Numbered from the stretch's first letter, positions 27,276 to 38,151 are shown. The stretch is DNA of 64,000 bases from a bacterium HR40 (GCA_002898275.1 BEIQ01000002.1:62001-126000), one strand, 5' to 3'. Notes: generated by a model not told the origin, from the letters alone. Numbers and translations are program-made.

Positions 27276-28264
27276 CCGGCCGCCGCCTCGAGCTGGTGTG
27301 CCCGGCCGGCACGCCCGCGGCGCTGCGCGTCGCCGTCGATTCCGGAGCCGATGCCGTATATTGCGGCTTCGCCGACGAGACCAACGCTCGCAACTTTCCC
27401 GGTCTCAACTTCTCGCGCGACGAGCTCGCCTCGGCCGTGGCCCATGCGCATTCTCGCGGCGCTTGCGTCTACGTCGCCGTCAACACCTTTCCCCGCGCCG
27501 GAGCCGAGGCTCTCTGGCAGGCGGCGGTGGCCGATGCCGCGAAAGCGGGTGCCGATGCGGTGATCCTCGCCGACCTCGGTCTCGTCGCCCACACCGCCGA
27601 ACGCCATCCCGGGCTGCGCATCCATCTCTCGGTGCAGGCAGCCGCCGCCAATCCCGACGTCATCAACTTCTGGGCCGAGAACTTCGGCGTGAAGCGGGTG
27701 GTCCTGCCGCGGGTGCTGAGCGTAGCGGAGATCGCCGCGATCAACCGCGAGATCGACATCGAGACCGAGGTCTTCGTCTTCGGGGGCCTGTGCGTCATGG
27801 CCGAAGGGCGCTGTGCCCTTTCCTCGTGGCTCACCGGTCGCTCGCCGAACATGCACGGCGTTTGCTCGCCGCCGGGTCACGTGAGCTATGGCGAGCGAGC
27901 GAACGCAATGATCGCCCGCCTCGGCGGCTACACTCTCCACACGGTGGAACGCGGCCGTCCCGCGCCCTATCCCACGGCGTGCAAGGGTTGCTTTCATGCC
28001 GGCGGAACGACCGGCTACCTGTTCGCGGAACCGGAGAGCCTCGATGCCGAGCCGCTGCTTCCCGCCCTCGCTGCGGCCGGGGTCGCGGCGCTCAAGATCG
28101 AGGGTCGGCAGCGCAGCCGCGCCTATGTGGCCGAGGTCGTTGGCCGGTTCCGTCGGGCGGTGGACGCGCTCGCGGCGGGCCGACCGCTGTTGGCGAGCGA
28201 CCTCGCCCATCTGAGCGAGGGTCAGGCGACGACTGCCGGGGCGTACGACCGGGCCTGGCGCTGA
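27272..28264 (+). CDS. ubiU: UbiU, U32-family 4Fe-4S protein for O2-independent ubiquinone hydroxylation
   Basis: A 330-residue U32 'peptidase' homologue that, with UbiV, hydroxylates ubiquinone precursors without oxygen, using prephenate as oxygen donor in known systems. The 4Fe-4S ligands are expected at Cys174, Cys181, Cys198 and Cys237; the spacing C-x6-C-x16-C-x38-C matches E. coli UbiU. An extra Cys240 (CKGC) is present. The N-terminal TIM-barrel block LELVCPAGTPAALRVAVDSGADAVY and the FGGLCVMAEGRC motif are typical. GTG start at 27272 overlaps the ubiT stop (GTGA). The next gene is ubiV. Confidence 0.92.
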   Translation: MTGRRLELVCPAGTPAALRVAVDSGADAVYCGFADETNARNFPGLNFSRDELASAVAHAHSRGACVYVAVNTFPRAGAEALWQAAVADAAKAGADAVILADLGLVAHTAERHPGLRIHLSVQAAAANPDVINFWAENFGVKRVVLPRVLSVAEIAAINREIDIETEVFVFGGLCVMAEGRCALSSWLTGRSPNMHGVCSPPGHVSYGERANAMIARLGGYTLHTVERGRPAPYPTACKGCFHAGGTTGYLFAEPESLDAEPLLPALAAAGVAALKIEGRQRSRAYVAEVVGRFRRAVDALAAGRPLLASDLAHLSEGQATTAGAYDRAWR

Positions 28265-28281
28265 GGGCGAAAGCGAGAGCG

Positions 28282-29268
28282 ATGCATCTCACCCTCGGGC
28301 CGATCCTGTTCCACTGGCCGACACGGCAGTGGGCCGATTTTTACGCTCGGATCGCCGACGAGGCGCCCGTCGACCGCGTGGTCGTCGGCGAGGTGGTGTG
28401 CGCGAAGCGCGAACCGTTCCAGCGGCCGGTCCTCGAGCAGGTCGTCGAGCGGCTCCAGGCGGCCGGCAAGGAGGTGATGCGGGCGAGCCTCGCCCTCCCC
28501 ACTCTTCCGCGCGAACGCCAGGAGCTGGCGCGCCTCGTCGAGGGACGTCTTCTGGTCGAAATCAACGATCTCACCGCCCTCCGCTTTCTGCGTCGGGAAG
28601 CGCGCTTTGCCGTCGGTCCTCTCGTCAATGTCTATAACGAGAGCACCTTGCGCCTGCTCGCCAGGCGAGGGGCGATTCGTCTCTGCTTGCCGCCGGAGCT
28701 GCCACTTCCGTCCATCGAGCACCTTGCCGCCGAGGCCCGAACGCTCGGCGTCGACATCGAGCTGTGGGCGTTCGGGCGGGTTCCGCTCGCCATTTCCGGT
28801 CGCTGCTACCACGCGCGCTTATCCGGCCGCAGCCGCGACTCCTGTCTCTTGGTGTGCGGCCGCGACGCCGATGGCCTCACCGTGACCACGCTCGACGGCG
28901 AGCCGATTTTCGCCCTCAACGGTGTCCAGACCCTTTCCGCTGCTTGGGCCAATCTCGCGGGCGACGTCGACATCCTCGCGAAGGTCGGAGTGAGCGGCTT
29001 GCGGCTGTCGCCACACAGCTGCGACATGGTGGCCGTGGCACGCATCTTCCGCGCCGTATGCGATGGTCGATGGACGGCGGAGGAGGCACTGGCCTCCCTT
29101 GCGGAGCTTGTGCCAGGGGTGCGGTTCGCCAACGGTGCGCTTGCCGGTATGGCCGGCGCCTCGTGGCAGCTGCGGTCGACGGCACGCGCAGGTCTCGAGC
29201 CTCGGAACCCCGATCGACCCGCGGCGACGCGCGTGCCCGCGAGACCCTTGCCGGGTCGAGAGGGATAA
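28282..29268 (+). CDS. ubiV: UbiV, U32-family 4Fe-4S partner of UbiU
   Basis: A 328-residue U32-family protein that forms a heterodimer with UbiU. Cluster ligands are Cys40 (GEVVCAKRE), Cys175, Cys188 and Cys192. The C-x12-C-x3-C spacing of the last three equals that of E. coli UbiV. The N-terminus MHLTLGPILFHWP matches the family start. The C-terminal tail (about residues 300-328) is longer than usual and Arg/Pro-rich. It lies 17 bases after ubiU and completes the ubiTUV operon. Confidence 0.91.
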   Translation: MHLTLGPILFHWPTRQWADFYARIADEAPVDRVVVGEVVCAKREPFQRPVLEQVVERLQAAGKEVMRASLALPTLPRERQELARLVEGRLLVEINDLTALRFLRREARFAVGPLVNVYNESTLRLLARRGAIRLCLPPELPLPSIEHLAAEARTLGVDIELWAFGRVPLAISGRCYHARLSGRSRDSCLLVCGRDADGLTVTTLDGEPIFALNGVQTLSAAWANLAGDVDILAKVGVSGLRLSPHSCDMVAVARIFRAVCDGRWTAEEALASLAELVPGVRFANGALAGMAGASWQLRSTARAGLEPRNPDRPAATRVPARPLPGREG

Positions 29269-29369
29269 GCCAGTTCAACGGATCGCCGATCGGGCCCTCG
29301 ACCCTCATGGCAGGCTCGATCCTGCCCCGGGAGCCCGATGGCGCGGTTTCGCCTCGCTGGAGCTGCCGC

Positions 29370-30863
29370 ATGTCCATCCTGAACCGCCGTCGCTTCCTTG
29401 CCACGACCGCTGCGACCGCGGCGTTGACGGTGCCGATCGGGCACCTCGCGCCGATGTCCGCCTGGGCTGCCGGATCCCCACCCACCGTCTTGCGGATCGT
29501 CCGCCGGGTGATCGAGGTCGACGGTCGCCCGGCGTCGGTGTTCGGCCTGCTGCAGCCAGATGGCAGCCACGGTCTCGTCACCGAAGCCGGCAAACGCTTC
29601 CGGGTGCGGCTCGAGAATCGGATCGAGGAGCCGACGCTGGTGCACTGGCATGGGTTGCTCCCGCCCTATGGCCAGGATGGCGTGCCGGATCTGCCGCAGC
29701 CGCCCCTCCCGCCCCAGGCGGCCTACGACTACGACTTCCCGCTCGAACGGCCGGGAACCAACTGGATGCACGCCCACCACGGGCTGTTCGAACAGCAGCT
29801 CATGGCCGCACCGCTCGTCGTCCGCGATCCGAGCGAGGCGGCCGCCGATATCCAGGACGTGGTCGTTTTGTTCCACGACTTCACCTTCCGCGACCCGGCG
29901 GAAATCCTCGCCGAACTGCGGGCTGGTGGCGGCGGGCACGCCATGCCGACCCAGCCCGCGCAACCCGCCATGGGCCACGGCGGGATGCACGGCGCTGGGC
30001 ACGGCGCGGCAGCGACTGCCCCTGCCATGCACGGCGGACAGGCACCGATGTCGATGCCGCACCTGCACGACGTCGAGTACGATGCGTTCCTCGCCAATGA
30101 CCGCACCCTGGCCGATCCCGCAGTGTTCCGGGTCGAAGCCGGCGGGCGAGTGCGGCTACGGCTCATCAACGGCGCTGCGGCGACCAATTTCTGGCTCGAT
30201 ACGGGAGCTCTCCAAGGCCGGCTGGTCGCCGTCGACGGCGATCCCATCGAGCCGATCGACGGCCATCGTTTTCCCTTTGCCATCGCCCAGCGGCTCGACA
30301 TCCTGATCGAGCTGCCGCGCGAGCAAGGTGCCTGGCCGATCCTGGCCCTGCGCGAGGGAGACAATCGGCGCACGGGTTTCGTTCTCGCCACGCGCGAGGG
30401 ACGGATCGCCAAACTGCCGGAAGAGGGAGGGGAGAGGACGCCGCCCGTCGGGCTCGACCTCGAACGGCGGCTGCGAGCCAGCCGGCCGCTGGCTGCGCGG
30501 TCCGCCGATCGCACCTTCACCCTCACCCTGGACGAGCAACCGGGCTACGTATGGAGCCTCGGTGGCAAGCCCTTCGGTAGCCACGAGCCCCTGCGCGTGC
30601 GCAAGGGCGAACGGGTGGAAGTGACGCTCGTGAACCGCACCACCATGTCCCATCCGATGCATCTGCACGGCCATCGCTTCCAGGTCGTCGCGATCGATGG
30701 AAAGCGCTTGTCTGGGGCGGTGCGGGACACCGTGCTGGTGCCCATCGACGGCCAGGTCACCATCGCCTTCGACGCCGACAATCCGGGCACCTGGCTCCTC
30801 CATTGCCACCAACTCTACCATATGGTGGCCGGTATGATGACCACCATCGTCTATGAGAGCTGA
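29370..30863 (+). CDS. Tat-exported multicopper oxidase
   Basis: Periplasmic copper oxidase of 497 residues. A Tat leader is clear (NRRRFLATTAATAAL). All copper motifs are present: HWHG (His92, His94), HAHHG (His134-137), HPMHLHGH (from His428), and HCHQLYHMVAGM (His478 to Met489, the axial Met). Between the first and second cupredoxin domains is a Gly/Met/His-rich insert (about residues 187-236, with GHGGMHGAGHG), which may bind Cu as in CopA/CueO proteins. Cuprous oxidase or laccase-like activity is likely; the exact substrate is unknown. It is 101 bases downstream of ubiV, with no metal regulator beside it. Confidence 0.9.
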   Translation: MSILNRRRFLATTAATAALTVPIGHLAPMSAWAAGSPPTVLRIVRRVIEVDGRPASVFGLLQPDGSHGLVTEAGKRFRVRLENRIEEPTLVHWHGLLPPYGQDGVPDLPQPPLPPQAAYDYDFPLERPGTNWMHAHHGLFEQQLMAAPLVVRDPSEAAADIQDVVVLFHDFTFRDPAEILAELRAGGGGHAMPTQPAQPAMGHGGMHGAGHGAAATAPAMHGGQAPMSMPHLHDVEYDAFLANDRTLADPAVFRVEAGGRVRLRLINGAAATNFWLDTGALQGRLVAVDGDPIEPIDGHRFPFAIAQRLDILIELPREQGAWPILALREGDNRRTGFVLATREGRIAKLPEEGGERTPPVGLDLERRLRASRPLAARSADRTFTLTLDEQPGYVWSLGGKPFGSHEPLRVRKGERVEVTLVNRTTMSHPMHLHGHRFQVVAIDGKRLSGAVRDTVLVPIDGQVTIAFDADNPGTWLLHCHQLYHMVAGMMTTIVYES

Positions 30864-30973
30864 GGAGCGCGGGCGTCCACCTTCGGGGCGGCGCTCCGGC
30901 GGCGTCGCGGCTTCGATCTTGAAGCGCCAGCTGTCGAGAGCAAGTGGAAAGGCGAGCCAGGGAGAAAACCGCC

Positions 30974-31726
30974 ATGGCCGAGCGGGAGGCATTGGTCGCT
31001 GCCCTGCGCCAGCAGGTGCCCGTGGCGCTCACCAGCTACCGGCTACCTGAGGCCGCCGGGCTCGTGGTGATCGACGAGGTGAATGGCTTCTGTACGCCGG
31101 GTGCGGGGAATCTCGCCCCTCCCCGGCCGGATGCCCGCATCGCCGCCATGGTCGAGGAGACGGTGCGGCTTGCGCGTGCCTTCCTCGAGCGCAAGCGTCC
31201 CCTCTTCGTCACGCTCGATACCCACGAGCCCGACCGGCCCGAGCCACCCTATCCGCCCCACTGCATCCGCGGCAGCGGCGAGGAAAATCTCGTGCCCGAG
31301 CTCGCCTTCCTCGAACATGAGCCGGAGGCGACGCTGCTGCGGAAGGACTGCATCAACACCTTCGTCGGCGCCATGGAGCCAGCCGCGGTACGGGGCACCC
31401 ACGGCCTGTGGGTCAACCGCTTCGTCGACTGGGCCAACGTCCATCGGCTCGAGAGCATCGTGACGGTCGGCATCTGTACCGATATCTGCGTCATGGACTT
31501 CGTGCTGACGGCGCTCTCGGCACGCAATCACGGCTTGCTCGCCCATCTGCGCGACATCGTCGTCTACGAGCCGGCCTGCGCCACTTACGATCTGCCGCGC
31601 GAGACGGCGGAGAGTCTCGGCCTGCCGCACACCGCCGCCCACCCGCGCGACATCGCCCACCATATGGGGCTCTATTTCATGGCCTCGCGCGGCGCCATCC
31701 TCGCCGACCGCCTCGAAGACCTCTAG
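30974..31726 (+). CDS. Isochorismatase-like cysteine hydrolase (nicotinamidase-like)
   Basis: Cytoplasmic hydrolase of 250 residues. The catalytic triad of the family is visible: Asp in LVVIDEVNGF, Lys in TLLRKDCINTF, and nucleophile Cys in GICTDICVMDFVL. The TXXPXPPYPPHCIRGSGEE-like stretch resembles plant-type nicotinamidases, so nicotinamide deamidation is the best guess, though other amidases share this fold. ATG 30974 follows a GGGAG site. The type III PKS gene begins 12 bases after its stop in the same frame, so the three genes to 33324 form one operon. Confidence 0.83.
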   Translation: MAEREALVAALRQQVPVALTSYRLPEAAGLVVIDEVNGFCTPGAGNLAPPRPDARIAAMVEETVRLARAFLERKRPLFVTLDTHEPDRPEPPYPPHCIRGSGEENLVPELAFLEHEPEATLLRKDCINTFVGAMEPAAVRGTHGLWVNRFVDWANVHRLESIVTVGICTDICVMDFVLTALSARNHGLLAHLRDIVVYEPACATYDLPRETAESLGLPHTAAHPRDIAHHMGLYFMASRGAILADRLEDL

Positions 31727-31738
31727 GGAGGAGCACCC

Positions 31739-32779
31739 ACGGCAGCGGCGGCACGCATCCTTTCTCTCGCCACTGCCTTTCCGCCCCACCGGCTCCCGCA
31801 GGAACAGGCGAAGGAGGGAGCGCGGCGTCTGTTCGCCGGGCGAATCGCCGAGCTCGAGCGGTTGCTCACCGTGTTCGACCACAGCGGGATCGCCAGTCGC
31901 CGGCTGGCCATGCCGGTCGAGTGGTATCTCGAGCCGCATGGCTTCGGGGAACGGAACCAGGTCTTCATCGAGGTGGCGCTGGACCTGCTCGCCGAGGCCG
32001 CGACGCGAGCGCTCGAGCGGGCAGGTGTGACGGTCGAAACGGTGGATACGGTGGTCTGCGTGACCTCGACCGGCATCGCCGTTCCCACCCTCGACGCCCG
32101 TCTCGGCGACCGCATCGGGCTGCGCCCCGACGTCGCGCGGGTGCCGCTTTTCGGCCTTGGCTGCGGCGGCGGGATCCTCGGGCTCGCTCGCGCCGCCGCT
32201 TTGGCGCGCGCCGACGCCGGCTCGCGGGTCCTGCTCCTGGTGATCGAATTGTGCAGCCTCGCTCTGCGGCGCGCCGATGCGAGCCGGGCCAATCTCGTCG
32301 CCTGCGCGCTGTTCGGCGACGGGGCGGCGGCCGCGGTGGTGTCGACCGTGGGACGAGGTGCCGCGATCCTGGCGACCGGCGAATACCGATGGCCGCACAG
32401 TGGCGAGGTGATGGGCTGGCGGGTGGAGGACGACGGCTTGGGTGTGCTGTTCTCGCCCCACATCCCCGAGTTCGTGCGAAGCCACCTCGGCACCGCGATC
32501 GCCGACTTCCTCGCCCGCCACCGCCTGGGCCGCGACGCGATCGATGCGTTTGCCGTGCACGCTGGCGGACCCCGCGTGCTCGCTGCCCTCGATGCGGTGC
32601 TGCAGTTGCCGGCCCGCGACCGCGAAATCGCCGCCGCCACCCTCCGCGATTACGGGAATATCTCGGCGGTATCGGTCCTCCTCGCCTTGAAGCAGCGGCT
32701 CCGTTCGCCATGGGAGCGGTTGCTCGCCCTCGCCATGGGGCCCGGTTTCACCGCCGGCTTCGCTTTGCTCGCCGCGTGA
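31739..32779 (+). CDS. Type III polyketide synthase, probable ACG start
   Basis: Chalcone-synthase-fold enzyme that extends acyl-CoA starters with malonyl-CoA, probably giving alkylresorcinols or alkylpyrones. The triad is Cys142 (GLGCGGGILG), His274 (FAVHAGG) and Asn307 (DYGNISAVS). The family N-terminus (ARILSLATAFPPHRLPQEQA) is encoded directly after the previous stop, but no ATG, GTG, TTG or CTG is available there. ACG at 31739 lies 6 bases behind a strong GGAGGA site and is taken as the start. TTG 31862 would remove 41 conserved residues. The length from ACG is 346 residues, normal for the family. The downstream methyltransferase overlaps by GTGA. Confidence 0.85.
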   Translation, partial: TAAAARILSLATAFPPHRLPQEQAKEGARRLFAGRIAELERLLTVFDHSGIASRRLAMPVEWYLEPHGFGERNQVFIEVALDLLAEAATRALERAGVTVETVDTVVCVTSTGIAVPTLDARLGDRIGLRPDVARVPLFGLGCGGGILGLARAAALARADAGSRVLLLVIELCSLALRRADASRANLVACALFGDGAAAAVVSTVGRGAAILATGEYRWPHSGEVMGWRVEDDGLGVLFSPHIPEFVRSHLGTAIADFLARHRLGRDAIDAFAVHAGGPRVLAALDAVLQLPARDREIAAATLRDYGNISAVSVLLALKQRLRSPWERLLALAMGPGFTAGFALLAA

Positions 32780-33324
32780 GCGTCGTCTGGGCCGTCCTCT
32801 TGGTGGCGCTGCAGCGGCTCTGGGAGCTGTGGTTGTCACGCCGTCACGAGGCGATCCTGCGGGCCCGAGGAGCGGTGGAATATGGCGCCGGCGATTATCC
32901 GCTGTTCGTGCTGCTGCACGCCGGTTGGCTTCTCGGCCTGCTTCTCGCTGTGCCCTGGGACCGCCCAGGCGAGCCGACCCTGCTCCTCGCCTATCTCGCC
33001 CTCCAGCCGTTGCGCCTGTGGTGCATCCACAGCCTCGGCACGCGCTGGACGACGCGGGTCCTGGTGTTACCGGGTGTGCCGCCGGTCGCGCGCGGCCCCT
33101 ACCGCTGGCTGCGCCACCCCAATTATCTCGTGGTGACCCTCGAGCTCGCCCTGTTGCCCCTCGCCTTTGGCGCGATCGCCCTGGCGTTGCTCGTTTCGCT
33201 CGCGAATGCCCTGCTGCTCCGCCGCCGCATTCGCGTCGAAGATCGCGCGCTCGCCGAGGCCCTCAGCCTCGCTCCGTCGGGGGGCGCATCCGCCACACCT
33301 CGCCGAGCGCTTCGGGACCGGTAA
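32776..33324 (+). CDS. Isoprenylcysteine carboxyl methyltransferase-like membrane protein
   Basis: A 182-residue membrane protein of the ICMT/phospholipid methyltransferase group. Four hydrophobic segments are apparent. The SAM-binding signature near the C-terminus is GPYRWLRHPNYLVVTLELALLPLAFG. GTG at 32776 overlaps the PKS stop. In bacteria such genes commonly follow type III PKS genes, and the product probably O-methylates the phenolic lipid made by the PKS. The last 62 bases overlap the convergent carbonic anhydrase gene. Confidence 0.85.
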   Translation: MSVVWAVLLVALQRLWELWLSRRHEAILRARGAVEYGAGDYPLFVLLHAGWLLGLLLAVPWDRPGEPTLLLAYLALQPLRLWCIHSLGTRWTTRVLVLPGVPPVARGPYRWLRHPNYLVVTLELALLPLAFGAIALALLVSLANALLLRRRIRVEDRALAEALSLAPSGGASATPRRALRDR

Positions 33325-33907
33325 CCGTGGTCGCGAGATCGTGCAGGAGGCCATCGGCGACGTCATAGACCCATCCGTGGAGGGCGAGAGGGTGCCCGCG
33401 CGCCCAGGCATTTTGGACGATGGTGGTGCGGGCGAGATTGAGCACCTGGGCGCAGACGTTGAGCTCGACGAGACGACGCTCGCGCAGCTTCGGATCCCCG
33501 ATCGCCGCCAGTTCCGCGGCATGGCGTTCCCGCAGCTCGCGGATATGGCGCAGCCAGTTGTCGATGAGCCCGTACTGACGCTCCGCCATCGCCGCCCGCA
33601 CGCCGCCGCAGCCGTAGTGGCCACAGACCACGAGATGCTCGACCCTCAACACTTCCACGGCGTACTGCACCACCGAGAGCATGTTGATGTCGGTATGCAC
33701 GACCAGATTGGCGATGTTGCGGTGCACGAAAATCGAGCCCGGGTCGAGATCGGTGATTTGCGTCGCGGGTACCCGGCTGTCGGCGCAACCGATCCACAGC
33801 AGGCGAGGCGCCTGCTGGTGGGCGAGACGGGAGAAGAAGTCGGGATCCCGCGCGCGCATGCGCGCGGCCCAGGCGCGGTTGCGTGCGAAGAGCTCGCGGA
33901 TGTCCAT
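33263..33907 (-). CDS. Beta-class carbonic anhydrase
   Basis: Zinc enzyme of 214 residues interconverting CO2 and bicarbonate. Zinc ligands are Cys41, His97 and Cys100 (GCADSRVP and CGHYGCGGV), with the Asp43/Arg45 dyad present. FVHRNIANLV and GWVYDVADGLL complete the pattern. It follows acs on the same strand across a 76-base gap with a strong hairpin. Its 3' end runs 62 bases into the convergent methyltransferase gene. Confidence 0.94.
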   Translation of the reverse strand: MDIRELFARNRAWAARMRARDPDFFSRLAHQQAPRLLWIGCADSRVPATQITDLDPGSIFVHRNIANLVVHTDINMLSVVQYAVEVLRVEHLVVCGHYGCGGVRAAMAERQYGLIDNWLRHIRELRERHAAELAAIGDPKLRERRLVELNVCAQVLNLARTTIVQNAWARGHPLALHGWVYDVADGLLHDLATTVTGPEALGEVWRMRPPTERG

Positions 33908-33929
33908 CTCGTTTTTCCTCGAGGACAGC

Positions 33930-33953
33930 GGCGGGGAGCCGAAGCTCCCCGCC
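33930..33953 (-). terminator. Strong UUCG hairpin between acs and carbonic anhydrase
   Basis: GGCGGGGAGC (33930-33939), loop CGAA, GCTCCCCGCC (33944-33953). Read on the minus strand the loop is TTCG closed by C-G, the very stable cUUCGg tetraloop. It lies 31 bases after the acs stop. No immediate U-tract follows, so partial termination or mRNA protection is more likely than full termination. Confidence 0.55.
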
Positions 33954-33983
33954 CGATCTCCCGCACCGACTGCCTCGGGCCCG

Positions 33984-35930
<1,947 letters not shown>

Positions 35931-36184
35931 GGACACCCTCCCAGATTGCTGTGTCGCGGCTCCGACGGCGCGGTCGATACCCGGATTTGGCCCAGAGTAC
36001 CCGGTCCGCGCAACCGTCACATGACCTTTTGCCGCAAGACGCCGGGGCTTCGCCGATCCCTGTCCACGCAACGATCCGCAATTCCATCCACAGGCCTCGC
36101 GATATCCCCAAAGCCATCAACAGCTTGTGGGTAACCCGCGGAACATGGCCCATTTTTCCGCAAAGACCGGATCGCCCTGCCCGC

Positions 36185-37912
36185 TCAGCGGGCGACCTCC
36201 CTGCCACTGCGTCGCATGATGAGCCATTGCTGGGCGATCGACAGGATGTTGCTCCAGGTCCAGTAGAGCACGAGACCCGCTGGAAAGCTCGCGAAGAGAA
36301 AGGTGAACATCACCGGCAACAGCATCAGCACGCGCGCCTGCACGGGATCGGCCGGCTGGGGGTTGAGCTTTTGCTGCAACCACATGGTGAACCCCATGAG
36401 CAGCGGCAGGGCACCGATGTGGAGGATGGCCGGAGGTTGCCAGGGAATCAGGCCGAACAGATCGAACAGATTGCTCGGATCGGGCGCCGAGAGATCGCGG
36501 ATCCAACCAAAGAACGGCGCATGTCGCATCTCGATACTCACGAACAGTACCTTGTACAGCGCAAAGAATATCGGAATTTGAACCACGATCGGCAGGCACC
36601 CCGCCATGGGGTTGACCTTTTCGCGCCGGTAGAGCTCCATGAGCTCCTGGTTCATGCGCGCCTTGTCATGCTCGAAGCGCTCCCGGATCTTCATCATCTC
36701 CGGCTGGAGCTGCTTCATCCGACTCATCGCACGGAACGACTTGTTGGCGAGCGGGAAAAGAGCGACGCGGATCAGTAACGTGAGGATGAGGATCGCGATA
36801 CCGTAGTTGCCGGTCCATTTGTAAAGCCAATGGAGAAGCTTGAAGATCGGCTTCGTCAGGAAGTAGAACCAGCCGAAATCGACCGCCCGATCGAACAGGG
36901 GAATCGCGTATTCCGCCTGGTAGCGGTCGAGCAGTTCCACCTCTTTGGCGCCGGCGAACAAGCGATCCGCCACCGTCGCGGACGCTCCCGGCGCCACCGT
37001 CACCGGTTCGCCGACGAAGTCCGCCTGGTAGCGGTCGCGACCGTCGGGTGCGGTATGGCGGAAGCTGGCGTTGATGCGCCGGTTCTGATCGGGCACCAAG
37101 GCGACGAGCCAATACTTGTCCGTGAATCCGAGCCATCCGCCGGTGGTCTCGAAGTCGATTCGCGCGTCATCGCGCAAGTCGGAATAGTCGATTTCCTGCA
37201 GGACACCACCGAGCACCCCGATAGGCCCCTCGTGCAAAATGTAGTACCCCAGGGTGTGCGGTGTCGACCATCGACTCACCAAAGCCCACGGATAGAGGGT
37301 GAGAGGCGCAGGGCCGTTGTTGATCACTTGCCGCTCGACGGTGAACAGATAGTCGGAGTCGAGGTGGAGCGTCTGCCGGAAGAGGATTCCGGCGCCATTG
37401 TCCCATTCCAAAACCAGCGGCTTTCCGCTCTCCAGCCGCTCTCCCTCGACCACGCGCCAGCGGGTGTGGCGGTCCGGCACCGCGATGCCTTCGCCGACCG
37501 CCGTCCAGCCGAACTCGGCGAAATAAGCGGTCGCCGTCCCGTAGGGCTGAAGCAGCCGGATCTCGGGCGCGCCCGGTTCGAGCGACACGCGATAGTCGGC
37601 GAGGGTGAGATCGTCGAGGCGTCCCCCGTCCAGGGACACCGAGCCGTGCAATCGGCCGTTATCGATCCGCACCCGCGGCACTTGGGCGAGCGCGGTCTCG
37701 AGCCGCATCTCGCCCAGTCCCGCCTCGGGCAGCGCGGGCGCCTCTCCGGGAGCGCCCGGCTGCGGCGTCGAGACGACGGGCTGCGCGCTCGTCGGCTGTT
37801 CGGCGACCTTTTGCGTCGCGCGCATGCGGGGAAGCTCGTAGAAATATTGGAACACGAGGATGATCGCGACCGAGAGCACGATGGCGAGGATGAGGTTGCG
37901 CTGTTCGGTCAT
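36185..37912 (-). CDS. yidC: Membrane protein insertase YidC
   Basis: Inner-membrane insertase of 575 residues. An N-terminal anchor (about residues 7-24) precedes a large periplasmic beta-domain (about 55-350). The conserved five-helix core then begins at [17 protein letters not shown], with [25 protein letters not shown]-type sequence (here [14 protein letters not shown]) and a hydrophilic-groove Arg in [19 protein letters not shown]. The last helix is [21 protein letters not shown]. Its ATG overlaps the yidD stop. Confidence 0.96.
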   Translation of the reverse strand: MTEQRNLILAIVLSVAIILVFQYFYELPRMRATQKVAEQPTSAQPVVSTPQPGAPGEAPALPEAGLGEMRLETALAQVPRVRIDNGRLHGSVSLDGGRLDDLTLADYRVSLEPGAPEIRLLQPYGTATAYFAEFGWTAVGEGIAVPDRHTRWRVVEGERLESGKPLVLEWDNGAGILFRQTLHLDSDYLFTVERQVINNGPAPLTLYPWALVSRWSTPHTLGYYILHEGPIGVLGGVLQEIDYSDLRDDARIDFETTGGWLGFTDKYWLVALVPDQNRRINASFRHTAPDGRDRYQADFVGEPVTVAPGASATVADRLFAGAKEVELLDRYQAEYAIPLFDRAVDFGWFYFLTKPIFKLLHWLYKWTGNYGIAILILTLLIRVALFPLANKSFRAMSRMKQLQPEMMKIRERFEHDKARMNQELMELYRREKVNPMAGCLPIVVQIPIFFALYKVLFVSIEMRHAPFFGWIRDLSAPDPSNLFDLFGLIPWQPPAILHIGALPLLMGFTMWLQQKLNPQPADPVQARVLMLLPVMFTFLFASFPAGLVLYWTWSNILSIAQQWLIMRRSGREVAR

Positions 37913-38151
37913 CGCGGTCGCCCGTTGGTGGCACTCTCAGACAGACCGGCAGGAGGAGGCACCGGATCGTAACCATGGCCGCCCAGCGGATGGCAGCGGG
38001 CGAGGCGTCGCAGAGCGAGCCAGCTGCCCCGGAGCGGGCCATGGCGCGCGATCGCCTCTATCGCATATTCCGAGCAGGTCGGCAGATAGCGACAGGAAGG
38101 CGGGAAGAGCGGCGAGACGCCGTAACGATAGAGGCGGATCGCCAGGATCAA
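37909..38151 (-). CDS. yidD: Membrane protein insertion efficiency factor YidD, TTG start
   Basis: An 80-residue amphipathic protein helping YidC. The signature is [43 protein letters not shown], ending [14 protein letters not shown] at 38149-38151 overlaps the rnpA stop as TTGA and gives the usual family length. An ATG at 38247 would overlap rnpA by 100 bases and add 32 atypical residues. Coupled on both sides by overlaps within the rpmH-rnpA-yidD-yidC operon. Confidence 0.88.
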   Translation of the reverse strand: MILAIRLYRYGVSPLFPPSCRYLPTCSEYAIEAIARHGPLRGSWLALRRLARCHPLGGHGYDPVPPPAGLSESATNGRPR

